Of a DNA stretch of 64,000 nucleotides, positions 52,099-62,256 are shown one piece after another (position 1 is the stretch's first letter; each line of letters opens with the position of its first letter). The position numbers and the translations under genes were made by a program. The notes under the pieces are model-generated. The model was not told the origin of the DNA, did no database searches, and saw nothing but the letters and a program-made list of their open reading frames with translations. Location of the stretch: contig QZKW01000010.1 of NCBI GenBank assembly GCA_003599885.1, forward strand, positions 1-64,000. Reading direction: 5' to 3'. This DNA comes from Desulfobacteraceae bacterium (GTDB lineage Bacteria > Desulfobacterota > Desulfobacteria > Desulfobacterales > Desulfosalsimonadaceae).

Positions 52099-52959
52099 CT
52101 ACACGCCTTTCTTTTCACATGCAAACAACGGCTGATCGCTTTTCGGAAGCATGCCTTTGCTCCGTGCGATATCAAACAGGCTGGTGATGGCGCTTTCACC
52201 CACATCATCGATATTTAAAGAAAAATTATTGACATACAGATCAATATGCTGATTGATCACCTCGTCCGTCAATTCCTGGGCATGGTCTTTGATATAGGCG
52301 TCTGCCGCCGCCGGATTTTGGCGGGCATAATGAATGCTTTGCCCGATAGCGGATTCCACCTGGCAGATGACGGGTTCCGGCAAAGTTCTGCGGGCAACAA
52401 TGCCGCCCAAAGGCACGGGCAAGCCGGTTTTGGACTCCCACCACTGGCCCAGATCCATCAGGCATTCCAGGCCGTAATTTTGATACGTAAACCGGCCTTC
52501 GTGAATAATCACCCCAAATTCATAGCGCCCTTCTGAAACCGCAGGCATAATTTGATCAAACGTCATGGGGACCGAATCCGGGTGACCGTCCATGAACAGC
52601 CCCAAAAGCAAATGGGCCGTGGTCCAGAGCCCTGGGACCGCAATCCGGCTACGTCCAATGTCTGACAGGCCAGTTCCCTTGCGCGCAACCAGCAAGGGGC
52701 CGCATCCCCGCCCAAGTGCCGCGCCCGTCCGAAGCAGTCCGTATCCTTCTGTTAAATGTCCGATGGCCGCAAATGACAATTTGGAAATATCCACCCTGCT
52801 TTTTTTGGCCGCTTGGTTAAGATGTTCCACGTCATTTAATGTGATATCAAAATACAGGTCCCCAAGATCAATTTTCCGGTGGGCCAGCGCATAAAAAATA
52901 TACGTATCGTTTGGGCAGGTGGAATAGGCAAGGGACAAGGGGGAAGAATTTTGATTCAT
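52099..52959 (-). CDS. mqnD: 1,4-dihydroxy-6-naphthoate synthase
   Basis: MqnD converts cyclic dehypoxanthine futalosine to 1,4-dihydroxy-6-naphthoate. The 286-residue protein shows SLAYSTCPNDTYIFYALAHR, DISKLSFAAIGH, the LRTGAALGRGCGPLLVAR and HEGRFTYQNYGLE blocks, all family-specific. It is encoded on the minus strand downstream of mqnB and probably shares its transcript (67 bases apart). Confidence 0.95.
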   Translation of the reverse strand: MNQNSSPLSLAYSTCPNDTYIFYALAHRKIDLGDLYFDITLNDVEHLNQAAKKSRVDISKLSFAAIGHLTEGYGLLRTGAALGRGCGPLLVARKGTGLSDIGRSRIAVPGLWTTAHLLLGLFMDGHPDSVPMTFDQIMPAVSEGRYEFGVIIHEGRFTYQNYGLECLMDLGQWWESKTGLPVPLGGIVARRTLPEPVICQVESAIGQSIHYARQNPAAADAYIKDHAQELTDEVINQHIDLYVNNFSLNIDDVGESAITSLFDIARSKGMLPKSDQPLFACEKKGV

Positions 52960-53026
52960 TTTTTTAATTACTGATATGGTTAATTTAATGATGAAAGATG
53001 AGTGATAAATGATGATCCCAAAATCT

Positions 53027-54463
53027 TCATTTTGCAGCCTTCAGCCTAAATCCATTCAATTCATTCACTCTTGCCATAATTGCCTCCACGGCGATCCCCG
53101 CATTTTGAAAAGCCAGTGGCAAATTCCACGAGTTTTTGTCACGCTTACCGACCATATTGCTGGCACCCCGGATTTCGATAAACGGTATATCATATATCAT
53201 TGCAGTATGGGCAGCGGCCGAACCTTCCATCTGCTCCATACATGGTTTGAAATGCTGAAACAGATCATTTGCCCGCTGGTCGGTGGTTGTGACGGTGGAA
53301 ACAGTGATAAATGGGCCTTTTTTCACGTTAAACCCATTCACAACACCAACAGATTGCAAAACCTGTAAGGTATCAGCCACCAGGTTTTCGTCCATGGAAA
53401 AGTAATTTGTATATTCAGTATCTCTGTTTTGAAAAAGGCTGAAAGGCAGGGGGTCGGGAAAAACAGAACCGTTTACCGGCTCAAGCCCGGTGTGAATATC
53501 TATTTCCCGGGTGGCGATGGCCACATCGCCAATCTGAAGACCGGACTCATGAAACGCGCCCGCACATCCGGTTTGAACGATCAGGGCCGGTTTCTGAAAT
53601 TCAATGGCAGCCGTTAATGCCTGCGCTGTATTGATCATTCCGGGCCCGGTGGTCAAAAGCATCACTTGATGGCCGCTCAATCTTCCGGATAGCGCATTTC
53701 TTTTGCCCACGATAGCAGACGATGGATTTTCAAGTTTCGTCCGGAATCCGTCTAGTTCCGCATCGACAGCCGCAATAATGAGAATATAATGATACGGTTC
53801 GGAATTATCGGCATCGGTTCCGCCGATTCCTTGATATATCATCCCGACCATGTCTTTAATCCAGATATTTGTCGCCTCTGATGACGCTCTGTAAATTCCC
53901 AGACCGCCATCAATGTGAATCATGGTATGGGCCTGGAGAAAGCGATCCATCACCGCATCCAGGATAAACGACGCTTTTTCCAGATCAATGGTTTTCCTGA
54001 TCTCTTTCTTTAAATAAGCTTGGTCCAGCAGGGATTTGAGATAGCCGATGCTGTGCTGACGAAGGGAAAGAAGAATCTCTTCCCGAAAAGGGACTTTGGA
54101 TTCAGAGAGCACTTTGATATAGAGACGGTACAGCAGTGGATGGGATCTGATGAAATCGATCCCGGCGGCAAGGGTTTTTTCCAGACGGGTGGGCAGATCT
54201 TCATCAATGGACTGGTCCCTTACGGTCCGCAGATAGTCTTTGACCTTTTCCACCGACTGGTTAAAGACAAACAGAAACAGTCCTTTTTTGTGGCCGAAAT
54301 ACTGAAAAATGGATCCTTTGGCAATGCCCATGCGGTCCACCATGGCATTGACGGATGCGCCGTCAAACCCTTTATCACCGAATTCTTCGGCGGCAATGCG
54401 GGTGATGCGCTCCTGTTTTTCCGGAGATAAATTTTCAAAGGTTTTTCCGGGTTTCATTTTCAT
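53027..54463 (-). CDS. mqnB: TetR repressor-futalosine hydrolase fusion
   Basis: This 478-residue protein is a continuous fusion. About residues 18-65 form a TetR helix-turn-helix (ITRIAAEEFGDKGFDGASV, VDRMGIAKGSIFQYFGHKKG), and the ligand-binding domain runs to about 210. After a short linker (GGTDADNSEPYHY) a complete futalosine hydrolase follows (about 227-473): TTGPGMINTAQALTAAIE, QTGCAGAFHESGLQIGDV and the nucleoside-binding QMEGSAAAHTAM, with RGASNMVG. No stop or frameshift separates the parts. It would release hypoxanthine from futalosine and presumably also bind DNA. ATG 54463 is chosen; no clear Shine-Dalgarno is visible. Confidence 0.92.
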   Translation of the reverse strand: MKMKPGKTFENLSPEKQERITRIAAEEFGDKGFDGASVNAMVDRMGIAKGSIFQYFGHKKGLFLFVFNQSVEKVKDYLRTVRDQSIDEDLPTRLEKTLAAGIDFIRSHPLLYRLYIKVLSESKVPFREEILLSLRQHSIGYLKSLLDQAYLKKEIRKTIDLEKASFILDAVMDRFLQAHTMIHIDGGLGIYRASSEATNIWIKDMVGMIYQGIGGTDADNSEPYHYILIIAAVDAELDGFRTKLENPSSAIVGKRNALSGRLSGHQVMLLTTGPGMINTAQALTAAIEFQKPALIVQTGCAGAFHESGLQIGDVAIATREIDIHTGLEPVNGSVFPDPLPFSLFQNRDTEYTNYFSMDENLVADTLQVLQSVGVVNGFNVKKGPFITVSTVTTTDQRANDLFQHFKPCMEQMEGSAAAHTAMIYDIPFIEIRGASNMVGKRDKNSWNLPLAFQNAGIAVEAIMARVNELNGFRLKAAK

Positions 54464-54657
54464 CGCAATCAAGGGCTTTAGATGGGTTGTATGCTGTCAG
54501 CGATCATTATTATCATGGTTTGCGGGCCGATTCCATATAAAATGCGCTTGAATAATATGTAATATTTGGATACGTTATTCTAATTTCGTGAAACCGGCCA
54601 ACGGCGGTGTGTCACGTTCGACATCTTGATTGAAATCACAGAAGAAAGGGGTTTGTT

Positions 54658-55818
54658 TTGACAAAAAAAGCGTTAATTACCGGTGTAACCGGCCAGGACG
54701 GGGCTTATCTGGCTGAATTGCTTTTGCAGAAAGGATATGCAGAGGTGCATGGCATCAAACGCCGGTCATCCCTGTTTAATACTCATCGGGTGGATCATCT
54801 GTATCAGGACCCCCATGAAAAAAACCGCCGGTTTATGCTGCATTACGGCGATCTGACCGATGCCACCAACCTGGTAAGGATCGTACAGGAAGTCCAGCCG
54901 GATGAAATTTATAACCTGGCGGCCCAGAGCCATGTTCAGGTTTCCTTTGAATCACCGGAATATACGGCCAATGCGGACGGACTTGGCACGTTGCGTCTTC
55001 TGGAAGCCATTCGCATTCTGGGGATGGAACGCAAAGTCCGCTTTTATCAGGCGTCCACCTCGGAATTGTATGGAAAAGTCCAGGAAATCCCCCAGTCGGA
55101 AACCACGCCTTTTTATCCCCGCTCCCCCTATGCCTGCGCCAAACTTTATTCCTTCTGGTGTACGGTGAATTACCGGGAGGCCTATGGCATGTATGCGTGC
55201 AACGGCATCCTGTTTAACCATGAATCCCCCGTCCGCGGGGAAACTTTTGTCACCCGAAAAATCACCCGTGCCGTGGCCCGTATCGCGCTGGGCCTTGAAA
55301 ACAGTCTGTATCTCGGCAATCTGAACGCCTTGCGTGACTGGGGCCATGCAAAAGATTATGTCTACGCCCAATGGCTGATCCTCCAGCAGGAAGAACCGGA
55401 AGATTTTGTCATTGCTACCGGCATCCAGCATTCGGTGCGTGAGTTTTGCGACAAAGCCTTCGCCCGCGTGGGCATCCGGCTCAAATGGCAAGGACAGGGG
55501 ATTGATGAAAAAGGAATGGTCGAAGACGTTTCTCCCCCCGACACATTAACCGGCCTGCCGGTCAAAAATTATCTAAACCGGCTTCAAAAGGGCCAGGTTC
55601 TGGTGTCTGTTGATCCCCGGTATTTCCGGCCCACGGAAGTGGAAACCCTGCTTGGCGATCCTTCAAAAGCCAAGCAAAAACTCGGATGGGAACCGGCCAT
55701 ATCGTTTGAAGAAATGGTGGAAGAAATGGTGGATCGTGATCTGACCGAATCGGCCCGTGAAGCGATTTGCAGCAGAAACGGATTTCCAGTGCCCGCAAGC
55801 TGTGAAGCAATGATGTAG
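54658..55818 (+). CDS. gmd: GDP-mannose 4,6-dehydratase
   Basis: This 386-residue short-chain dehydrogenase makes GDP-4-keto-6-deoxymannose, the first step to GDP-fucose or related sugars. The Rossmann [15 protein letters not shown], the IKRRSS motif, the catalytic STSELYGKV / YxxxK (SPYACAKLY) and [18 protein letters not shown] are all diagnostic for Gmd. The start is TTG 54658, preceded by AAAGGGG. The downstream fcl completes the pathway. Length is slightly above the usual ~370. Confidence 0.97.
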   Translation: MTKKALITGVTGQDGAYLAELLLQKGYAEVHGIKRRSSLFNTHRVDHLYQDPHEKNRRFMLHYGDLTDATNLVRIVQEVQPDEIYNLAAQSHVQVSFESPEYTANADGLGTLRLLEAIRILGMERKVRFYQASTSELYGKVQEIPQSETTPFYPRSPYACAKLYSFWCTVNYREAYGMYACNGILFNHESPVRGETFVTRKITRAVARIALGLENSLYLGNLNALRDWGHAKDYVYAQWLILQQEEPEDFVIATGIQHSVREFCDKAFARVGIRLKWQGQGIDEKGMVEDVSPPDTLTGLPVKNYLNRLQKGQVLVSVDPRYFRPTEVETLLGDPSKAKQKLGWEPAISFEEMVEEMVDRDLTESAREAICSRNGFPVPASCEAMM

Positions 55819-55925
55819 GAATATCGATTATAAGTCATTTGACCCTATGCTGAAGGTAAAAAAACGGGTCGAATCAATTGAGCTTTCAAAAATTCGAAAA
55901 GAACAAAACACATGAAGAGGCGATA

Positions 55926-56888
55926 ATGGAAGCATCATCACGAATCTATATAGCGGGTCATGACGGGCTTGTCGGGTCAGCTCTTGTCAGAAAATTTACT
56001 CAAAAAGGATTTACCAATCTCATCACCTGCCATTATACTGAAATGGACCTCAGACGGCAGGCGGATGTTGAGGCTTTCTTTGAACGCGAACGGCCGGAAT
56101 ATCTGGTGCTGGCTGCCGCAAAGGTCGGTGGGATTCTTGCCAACAACACGTACCCGGCGGAATTTATCTATGACAACCTGGCGATTCAGACAAACATCAT
56201 TCATGCAGCATGGAAAACAGGTGTCAAGCGGCTGATTTTTCTGGGATCTTCGTGTATTTATCCCAGAGAGTGCCCACAGCCCATGAAAGAGGCACACTTG
56301 CTGACCGGGCCCCTGGAACCCACGAATGAACCTTATGCCATTGCAAAAATAGCAGGCATTAAAATGTGCCAGTCATATAACCGAGAATACGGCACCCGTT
56401 ATTTCGCGCTTATGCCGACCAATCTCTATGGCCCGAATGATAATTTCAATCTGGAAACCAGCCATGTGCTGCCGGCCCTGATTCGCAAATTCCATACTGC
56501 CAAAACAGAAAAAGCCGAAACAGTGACGGTCTGGGGGACCGGTTCTCCGCGTCGGGAATTTCTGCATGTGGATGATCTGGCGGATGCCTGTCTGCACATC
56601 ATCAATCTGGATGATGCGATATTTAACTCTCTGATATCAGAAACGACGGCACCGCTTGTTAATATCGGGTGCGGCCATGACCATACCATTCGTGAGCTGG
56701 CCGAACTGATCGGAAAAATTGTTGGTTTTGAAGGACAGCTTGCTTTTGACGCCACCAAACCGGACGGCACCCCGCAAAAACTACTGGATGTATCATTGCT
56801 GAACAGCCTGGGATGGCGTCAGACCATATCTCTTGAACAGGGAATCGCGTCGACCTATGAGTGGTGCCTGGAGAAGCGTTTGTTTTAA
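55926..56888 (+). CDS. fcl: GDP-L-fucose synthase
   Basis: This 320-residue bifunctional epimerase-reductase converts GDP-4-keto-6-deoxymannose to GDP-L-fucose. It has IYIAGHDGLVGSALVRKF, the catalytic SSCIYP and YAIAKIAG (YxxxK), PTNLYGPNDNF and GTGSPRREFLHVDD motifs. ATG 55926 with AAGAGG upstream is preferred to TTG 55878. It forms a pair with gmd and would feed the glycan synthesis suggested by the 34049-38127 cluster. Confidence 0.96.
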   Translation: MEASSRIYIAGHDGLVGSALVRKFTQKGFTNLITCHYTEMDLRRQADVEAFFERERPEYLVLAAAKVGGILANNTYPAEFIYDNLAIQTNIIHAAWKTGVKRLIFLGSSCIYPRECPQPMKEAHLLTGPLEPTNEPYAIAKIAGIKMCQSYNREYGTRYFALMPTNLYGPNDNFNLETSHVLPALIRKFHTAKTEKAETVTVWGTGSPRREFLHVDDLADACLHIINLDDAIFNSLISETTAPLVNIGCGHDHTIRELAELIGKIVGFEGQLAFDATKPDGTPQKLLDVSLLNSLGWRQTISLEQGIASTYEWCLEKRLF

Positions 56889-57019
56889 CGGCTCAGGCTG
56901 TTAAGGGGTTGCCTGTTTAGTGAAACGGGGATTTCTGTCCGTCCCTTTGTGAAAAGGGACAGCAGTCTTCAGCCCATCGCTTAACCAACGTGAAATGATG
57001 GTTTTTTCATGGGAGAAAA

Positions 57020-58072
57020 ATGCAGACGCTTAATCGCCATGATGAAACGCCGTCTTTAAAAGAAACGGTTTTCTACAATCCCCAATACCAGTTTATCATT
57101 CGATTGCTGCTTGGCGGATTGACCGGGGTTTATTTTTATCTCGCTCCCGTTCCTTTTTTCATCCCTTCAGGGGAAACAATTGTCTGCCTGACCATTGGCG
57201 CGTATATACTTTTCCATATATTATGGTGGCGGTATTTCCGGTCGAAAGGGATCAGCCATCTTGCAATGCGTCTGGCCAACTGGATCGATTTCATCGGTGC
57301 GGGACTTTCGGTGCTGGTGGATCCTTATCCAATGCCGCCCACCATTGTATTGATTCTCATTACGGTTATCGGCAACGGGATCCAGCATGGACTCAAAAAT
57401 TTCATGCGCGTCGCCCAAAATGCGTTTTTTATTTGCCTGGTGGTCATCCCGATTCATTTTGTTATTATCCAGCGACCTCCACCATATCCTTTTTATTTTT
57501 TAAGTCTTTTTCTCCTGATTCTCGCTCATTATGCATTTGATCTCGTGAAACGAATAGAACGGCTAAAAGATCGCGCGGAAAAACTGGCCCAGCACGATGA
57601 ATTGACCGGTCTCATGAACCGCCGGGCGTTTCTGAAATCAGCCGACTATCTGATCTCCTTATATAACCGGACGCACATCCCCCTTGTTTTTGTGTTTGCG
57701 GATCTGGATGATTTTAAAAAAGTGAATGATTCCATGGGGCACGATGTCGGCGATCAGGTGCTCAAACAGATAGGTGTTCTGGCTGCCAATCATTTCAGAA
57801 ATACTGACATTACAGCCAGGTACGGAGGTGATGAATTTGTCTTTATCCTGACCGACAGCCATCTGGAAGATGCCAAAAACGTGATTTCCCGATTCGAGGA
57901 ACAATTTGCAGGCTGGGCGAAAAACAGCGGCATTCCAGTGGGCGTCAGTTTTGGCATTATAGAGGCCACTGGAGAAAAGGTCATTCTTGATGCTTTGATG
58001 AAAACCGTTGATGAGGCCCTTTACACCGAAAAAAAGCGAAAGAAGGGCAGGGCGGGAACCGGCGCTTCCTGA
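57020..58072 (+). CDS. membrane-bound diguanylate cyclase
   Basis: This 350-residue protein has about five N-terminal transmembrane helices (to about residue 175), a short coiled-coil linker, and a GGDEF domain. The active-site motif is RYGGDEFVF (about 268-275). An RxxD inhibitory site, RNTD, lies five residues before GGDEF, so product inhibition by c-di-GMP is expected. It makes c-di-GMP, for which the PilZ protein at 43090 is a possible receptor. It abuts the convergent histidine kinase gene with no gap. Confidence 0.94.
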   Translation: MQTLNRHDETPSLKETVFYNPQYQFIIRLLLGGLTGVYFYLAPVPFFIPSGETIVCLTIGAYILFHILWWRYFRSKGISHLAMRLANWIDFIGAGLSVLVDPYPMPPTIVLILITVIGNGIQHGLKNFMRVAQNAFFICLVVIPIHFVIIQRPPPYPFYFLSLFLLILAHYAFDLVKRIERLKDRAEKLAQHDELTGLMNRRAFLKSADYLISLYNRTHIPLVFVFADLDDFKKVNDSMGHDVGDQVLKQIGVLAANHFRNTDITARYGGDEFVFILTDSHLEDAKNVISRFEEQFAGWAKNSGIPVGVSFGIIEATGEKVILDALMKTVDEALYTEKKRKKGRAGTGAS

Positions 58073-60124
58073 TCAGCCCGCCGGGGTTTCATCCAGCACC
58101 TTTCGAATTATTTTCGCCAGATCTTTCAAGGCCACCGGTTTTATAAGAAACGCTTTAATCCCCTTTTTTCCCGCCATTTCTTCGGAAATTTCAGAACTGT
58201 ATCCCGTACACAATATTACCGGGAAACCCGGCCGGATTTTCATCATTTCAACCGCCAGAACATCGCCAGTCATTTTCGGCATGGTCATGTCGGTGATGAC
58301 CAGGTCAAACCCATCCGGATTCTCCCGAAACAATTCAAGGGCTTCCTCGCTGTCAGTTTTAATAGCAACCGAATAACCGATTTGTTCCAGACGGAGCTGG
58401 TTTGCCCTGGCAACAATCCGTTCATCATCAACAACGAGGATCCGCTCTTTCCCTTTTGGCAGTTCTTCTTCTATTTCGGATATTCCTCTGGCATTGCTCT
58501 TGACTGCCGGTAAATAGATGTCAAACGTTGTGCCGGACCCGATATCACTTTGAACGGTTATCCCACCGCCAAGGGTTTTAATAATTCCGTGTACCACGGA
58601 TAACCCGAGACCGGTGCCTTGACCTATCTTTTTAGTGGTAAAATACGGATCAAAAATTGACGGCATGATTTGCGGGGAAATGCCGTATCCTGTGTCCTGA
58701 ATCGACAGCTTTACATATAACCCCGGAACGATATTCGAACAGGGAAGGGTAAGTGTATCCAGCTCAACCGGATGCAAATTGACTTCCAGAAATCCGCCAC
58801 TTTTTTCCATGGACTGAATGGCGTTGGTGCACAAATTCATTACGACTTGCTGAATTTGTATATGCTTTGCCCGTATATGGAGACCGTTAGAGTTGATATG
58901 CTGACGGATTTCGATAGTTGACGGTGAGGTGGAGCGAAGAAATTTTAAGGTTTCTCTGACAACAGCTCCTGGCTCAACATCACTGAGTTCATTTTCCTGT
59001 TGCCGGCTGAAGGCAAGTATCTGTTTGACCAGATCTCTGGCACGGGAAGCGGCTTTCAGGACTTCAGTTAAATGCTGTTTTAATACGTTTTCACCGAAAA
59101 CAAGATGGAGCGACAATTCCGTATACCCGAAAATGGCGGACAAAATATTATTAAAATCATGGGCAATGCCGCCGGCAAGGGTGCCAATCGCCTCCATTTT
59201 ACGGGATTGCTGCAATTCGGCGGCCAGTTTTTTATGTTCGGTGATATCGGTGATAGTACCCATTGCCCCGATGATCTGATTGTTTTTGTAGGTCGGACGG
59301 GTTGACGTCCGAATCCATATTATATGCCCTGTTTTATGAACCAACCGATATTCATTGGACCCTCCTCCGCCGGAAATCAGATTTTTAAAGCGGGTTTGGA
59401 TCAGTTCGGCGTCTTCCGGGGCAACAAAAAGGGTAAATGATTTCCCGGTAATTTCCTGAGGGCTGTAGCCCAGTATGGATTCTATTTTCCCGCTGACAAA
59501 CGTAATGGCTCCCTGCAGATCAGTGACAAAAATGACTTCATTTATATTTTCAACAAGTTCCCGGTATTTTTCCTCAGATAACTTCAATGCTTTTTCCGCA
59601 TTTTTCTGCTCGGTGATATTGAGAACCGTGAAGGTGACGCCTTTGGACAAGTCGCCCGGATCAATGGGACAGGAGGACATCAACACATTCATAATGGATC
59701 CGTCCCGGCAGAGGCAGCGTGTTTCGACGGTCCCTTTGCCCATCGAATGGATCTGGCGATATTTTTCAGAGCCCACCAGATTATATTCTTCATCGGAAGG
59801 GTAGATAAACCGACTGTCATTGCCAATAAAGGCCTCGGCAGGATATCCCAGCATCTCACACAGAGTATGGTTTACAAATTGAAATTTGCGGTCAACCACC
59901 ACCCCGATTCCCACCGGCGCTGCCTTAAACAGACTTTGCAGACTGGCTTCACTGGCTTCGGCGTTTTTCCGTGCGGTTTCAAGAGCCTCTTTATTTTTTT
60001 TAAGCTCTTCAAGCTGCTGCCGGAGTTGGGTGGAAACAGTTTCACAAACTGATTGCTCGCCTGAGATGTCGATTTTACCTGGAATCGCCTTTGGTGTCTT
60101 TTGGGAATCAAATGGCTCATTCAT
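58073..60124 (-). CDS. hybrid sensor histidine kinase (PAS-PAS-HisKA-HATPase-REC)
   Basis: This 683-residue cytoplasmic kinase has a coiled-coil start, two PAS domains (about 60-185 and 190-305), a HisKA domain with GGIAHDFNN (His about 321), an ATP-binding domain (QQVVMNLCTNAI, DTGYGI, GTGLGLSVVHGI), and a C-terminal receiver with VVDDE and the phospho-acceptor Asp of DLVITDMTMPKMTG. No transmembrane helix is evident. The receiver without an attached output suggests it passes phosphate onward or gates its own kinase. ATG 60124 is chosen. Ligand of the PAS domains is unknown. Confidence 0.94.
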   Translation of the reverse strand: MNEPFDSQKTPKAIPGKIDISGEQSVCETVSTQLRQQLEELKKNKEALETARKNAEASEASLQSLFKAAPVGIGVVVDRKFQFVNHTLCEMLGYPAEAFIGNDSRFIYPSDEEYNLVGSEKYRQIHSMGKGTVETRCLCRDGSIMNVLMSSCPIDPGDLSKGVTFTVLNITEQKNAEKALKLSEEKYRELVENINEVIFVTDLQGAITFVSGKIESILGYSPQEITGKSFTLFVAPEDAELIQTRFKNLISGGGGSNEYRLVHKTGHIIWIRTSTRPTYKNNQIIGAMGTITDITEHKKLAAELQQSRKMEAIGTLAGGIAHDFNNILSAIFGYTELSLHLVFGENVLKQHLTEVLKAASRARDLVKQILAFSRQQENELSDVEPGAVVRETLKFLRSTSPSTIEIRQHINSNGLHIRAKHIQIQQVVMNLCTNAIQSMEKSGGFLEVNLHPVELDTLTLPCSNIVPGLYVKLSIQDTGYGISPQIMPSIFDPYFTTKKIGQGTGLGLSVVHGIIKTLGGGITVQSDIGSGTTFDIYLPAVKSNARGISEIEEELPKGKERILVVDDERIVARANQLRLEQIGYSVAIKTDSEEALELFRENPDGFDLVITDMTMPKMTGDVLAVEMMKIRPGFPVILCTGYSSEISEEMAGKKGIKAFLIKPVALKDLAKIIRKVLDETPAG

Positions 60125-60155
60125 AAATCTGCTCAATTTCCTGTTATGTTGAATT

Positions 60156-62174
60156 CTATTGAATCACCCGTTCAAGTTCGGCAATCGCGGTTGCCGGTTT
60201 AAACTGCCGGGCAATTTCAATGGCGTTTTTTCCATCAGGGGCTTTGATAAAAGGATCCGCGCCATTTCTGATCAACCCTTTTGCGGTTTCCCCGTCATCG
60301 TGGTAGCGGCAGGCAATCAGCAAGGCGGATTCTCCGTGCGCGTTGACGGCGTTGATGTCGATATCCGACTCAAGCGCCAGCCGAATCATGTCCTTATTAC
60401 TCATCCGGCATCCCTGGATCAACAGGGTATCTCCCTGATAATTGACAATACTGGGATTTTCACCGCATGCCTTCAGAAAGGAAAGAATTTCCGCGCAGTC
60501 CTTTTCGAAGGCGTACATGAGGGCATTATTTCCCTTATTGTCGATGGCGCAGATATTCTTTTTGTATTTTGCAAACCATTTAACCATTTTCATATTGTTC
60601 TGTGACGCGTGATACATCAACGGCGTCATCCCAAGGGAGTCCTTTTGCGCTGGATCGCCGCCGGCTTTTCTCAGCGCATCCGCTTTGGCAGGTGTTGTGC
60701 TCAAAAACAAGGCGGTGCGTCCATCCTTATTTTTTAAATGGACATCCGCACCCGCTTCAATCAGCCGCCGGGTAATTTTTGGATTGGCTTGCATCAGTGG
60801 GCTCCAGCTGAATTTTGACAGGGTATTAACATCAGCGCCGGCCTGCAGCAGCGGTTCGATATTAAACGGATACATTTGAATGGCGATCATCAGAGCCGTA
60901 TTGTTTTCCGGGCCGAGGGCATTGACATTCGCTCCGGAATCAACGAGAAGATTCACCATTCGATCCACCGGTGCGTCAAATGACCCGCCCGGACGGGTAC
61001 GGTCATCATATTGTCGATCCAGACCGAGAACCAGCATCAGCGGCGTACCAAAGTCTTCGGCCCCCCCATCAGGATCAGCGCCATGATCAATCAGCAGCTT
61101 TAATAGTTCAAAATTACCATTTTTTGCCGCTTTGATGATCGGGGATCGATATCCCAGGTCCGTGCCGACGCCCGCACCGGCATTCAAAAGAATTTGAATC
61201 CTCTCATATTGATTCCAATAGCGGTTCATCACAACGGACACGGCAATGCCGCCATATAGAGAAATGATCTGGGTCGTTGTGAACGCCTTGACATGATCTG
61301 AGAATATTTTAAGATCCCGGGTCAGGCATCCTTCAATAAACCGAATCCCCCGCGTATGAAGGCTCTTCAAATCTTCCGGCAGAGCATTTGCCAGCATCAG
61401 GGCGTTGTCTATCCGTCCTTCCAGGAGAGCTGCGGTGGTGATGGCTTTGACAAAACAACGAGTATCCATGCCCGCATCAATTAATAATTTTAGACATTTC
61501 GGATAGCGAACCAGCTGATTCGCGGAAAGAAGGGAAACTGCAAGGTCCGGGTCCGCCCCGGCACCCAGAAGAAATTTCACGCTGACATCGTTGTTGGCGT
61601 TGAAGGCAAGAGACAGGGCGGTCTCGTGCAGATTGTCAACGGTATTGATATCCACCCCGGCATCCAGAATTTTTTGCATGCATTCAGTGAGCAGGATAGG
61701 ATCTTGGTTTTTCGCGTGATTGGGACCCAATCCGGAAATAAGGATCAGGATTGTGGACTTATCCCCAGTGACGCTTTTTGCATTGGCTCCGGCATCAATC
61801 AGGCGGTTGACGATGGACAGGTGACCTGCCATGGCTGCGGCGACAAGAGCCGGGCTTTGTCGGGTAATTGGATTATTCACAGCGCTTCCGGCATCTATTA
61901 ATAAATCCACAATGCCGTCATGGCCGTTTTCTGCTGCCATTTCCAGGGCTGTGCCGGATTTTGCATCCGGATACCAGGCATTGTGAATATCAGCGCCATT
62001 TTCGACCAGGCATCTCACAACATCAAGGTGACCGTTTCGGGCGGAAAGAAGGAGCGCCGTCAGATTGAGGTAACTGCGGCATTCAATATCTGCCCCCGGC
62101 TGTAAAAGATAGCTTCTGATGATCTCAAGATTGCCGTCCTGCGCAGCTGAAATAAAGATTTCCTGAGTGATCAT
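60156..62174 (-). CDS. ankyrin-repeat protein
   Basis: This 672-residue protein has no signal peptide and consists almost wholly of ankyrin repeats from the N-terminus on, such as NLTALLLSARNGHLDVVRC and GTALEMAAENGHDGIVDLL, with roughly fifteen or more repeats and a less regular central part (about 240-330). It most likely acts as a protein-binding scaffold; no enzymatic domain is visible. Such large bacterial ankyrin proteins vary widely and their partners are unknown. It lies between the kinase and the thioredoxin-like gene on the same strand. Confidence 0.9.
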   Translation of the reverse strand: MITQEIFISAAQDGNLEIIRSYLLQPGADIECRSYLNLTALLLSARNGHLDVVRCLVENGADIHNAWYPDAKSGTALEMAAENGHDGIVDLLIDAGSAVNNPITRQSPALVAAAMAGHLSIVNRLIDAGANAKSVTGDKSTILILISGLGPNHAKNQDPILLTECMQKILDAGVDINTVDNLHETALSLAFNANNDVSVKFLLGAGADPDLAVSLLSANQLVRYPKCLKLLIDAGMDTRCFVKAITTAALLEGRIDNALMLANALPEDLKSLHTRGIRFIEGCLTRDLKIFSDHVKAFTTTQIISLYGGIAVSVVMNRYWNQYERIQILLNAGAGVGTDLGYRSPIIKAAKNGNFELLKLLIDHGADPDGGAEDFGTPLMLVLGLDRQYDDRTRPGGSFDAPVDRMVNLLVDSGANVNALGPENNTALMIAIQMYPFNIEPLLQAGADVNTLSKFSWSPLMQANPKITRRLIEAGADVHLKNKDGRTALFLSTTPAKADALRKAGGDPAQKDSLGMTPLMYHASQNNMKMVKWFAKYKKNICAIDNKGNNALMYAFEKDCAEILSFLKACGENPSIVNYQGDTLLIQGCRMSNKDMIRLALESDIDINAVNAHGESALLIACRYHDDGETAKGLIRNGADPFIKAPDGKNAIEIARQFKPATAIAELERVIQ

Positions 62175-62256
62175 TTAAATGTTTCCCTGAAAAGCATCAG
62201 TGGGGTGGCCTATAACGGCAAATGTTCCGGGCACGACGTTGCAACTTTCAAAGCCA

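Noticed and set aside
54658-54660. TTGACA at the gmd start as a promoter -35 box
   Set aside because: These bases are the TTG start codon and second codon of gmd; the context and preceding Shine-Dalgarno support translation start.
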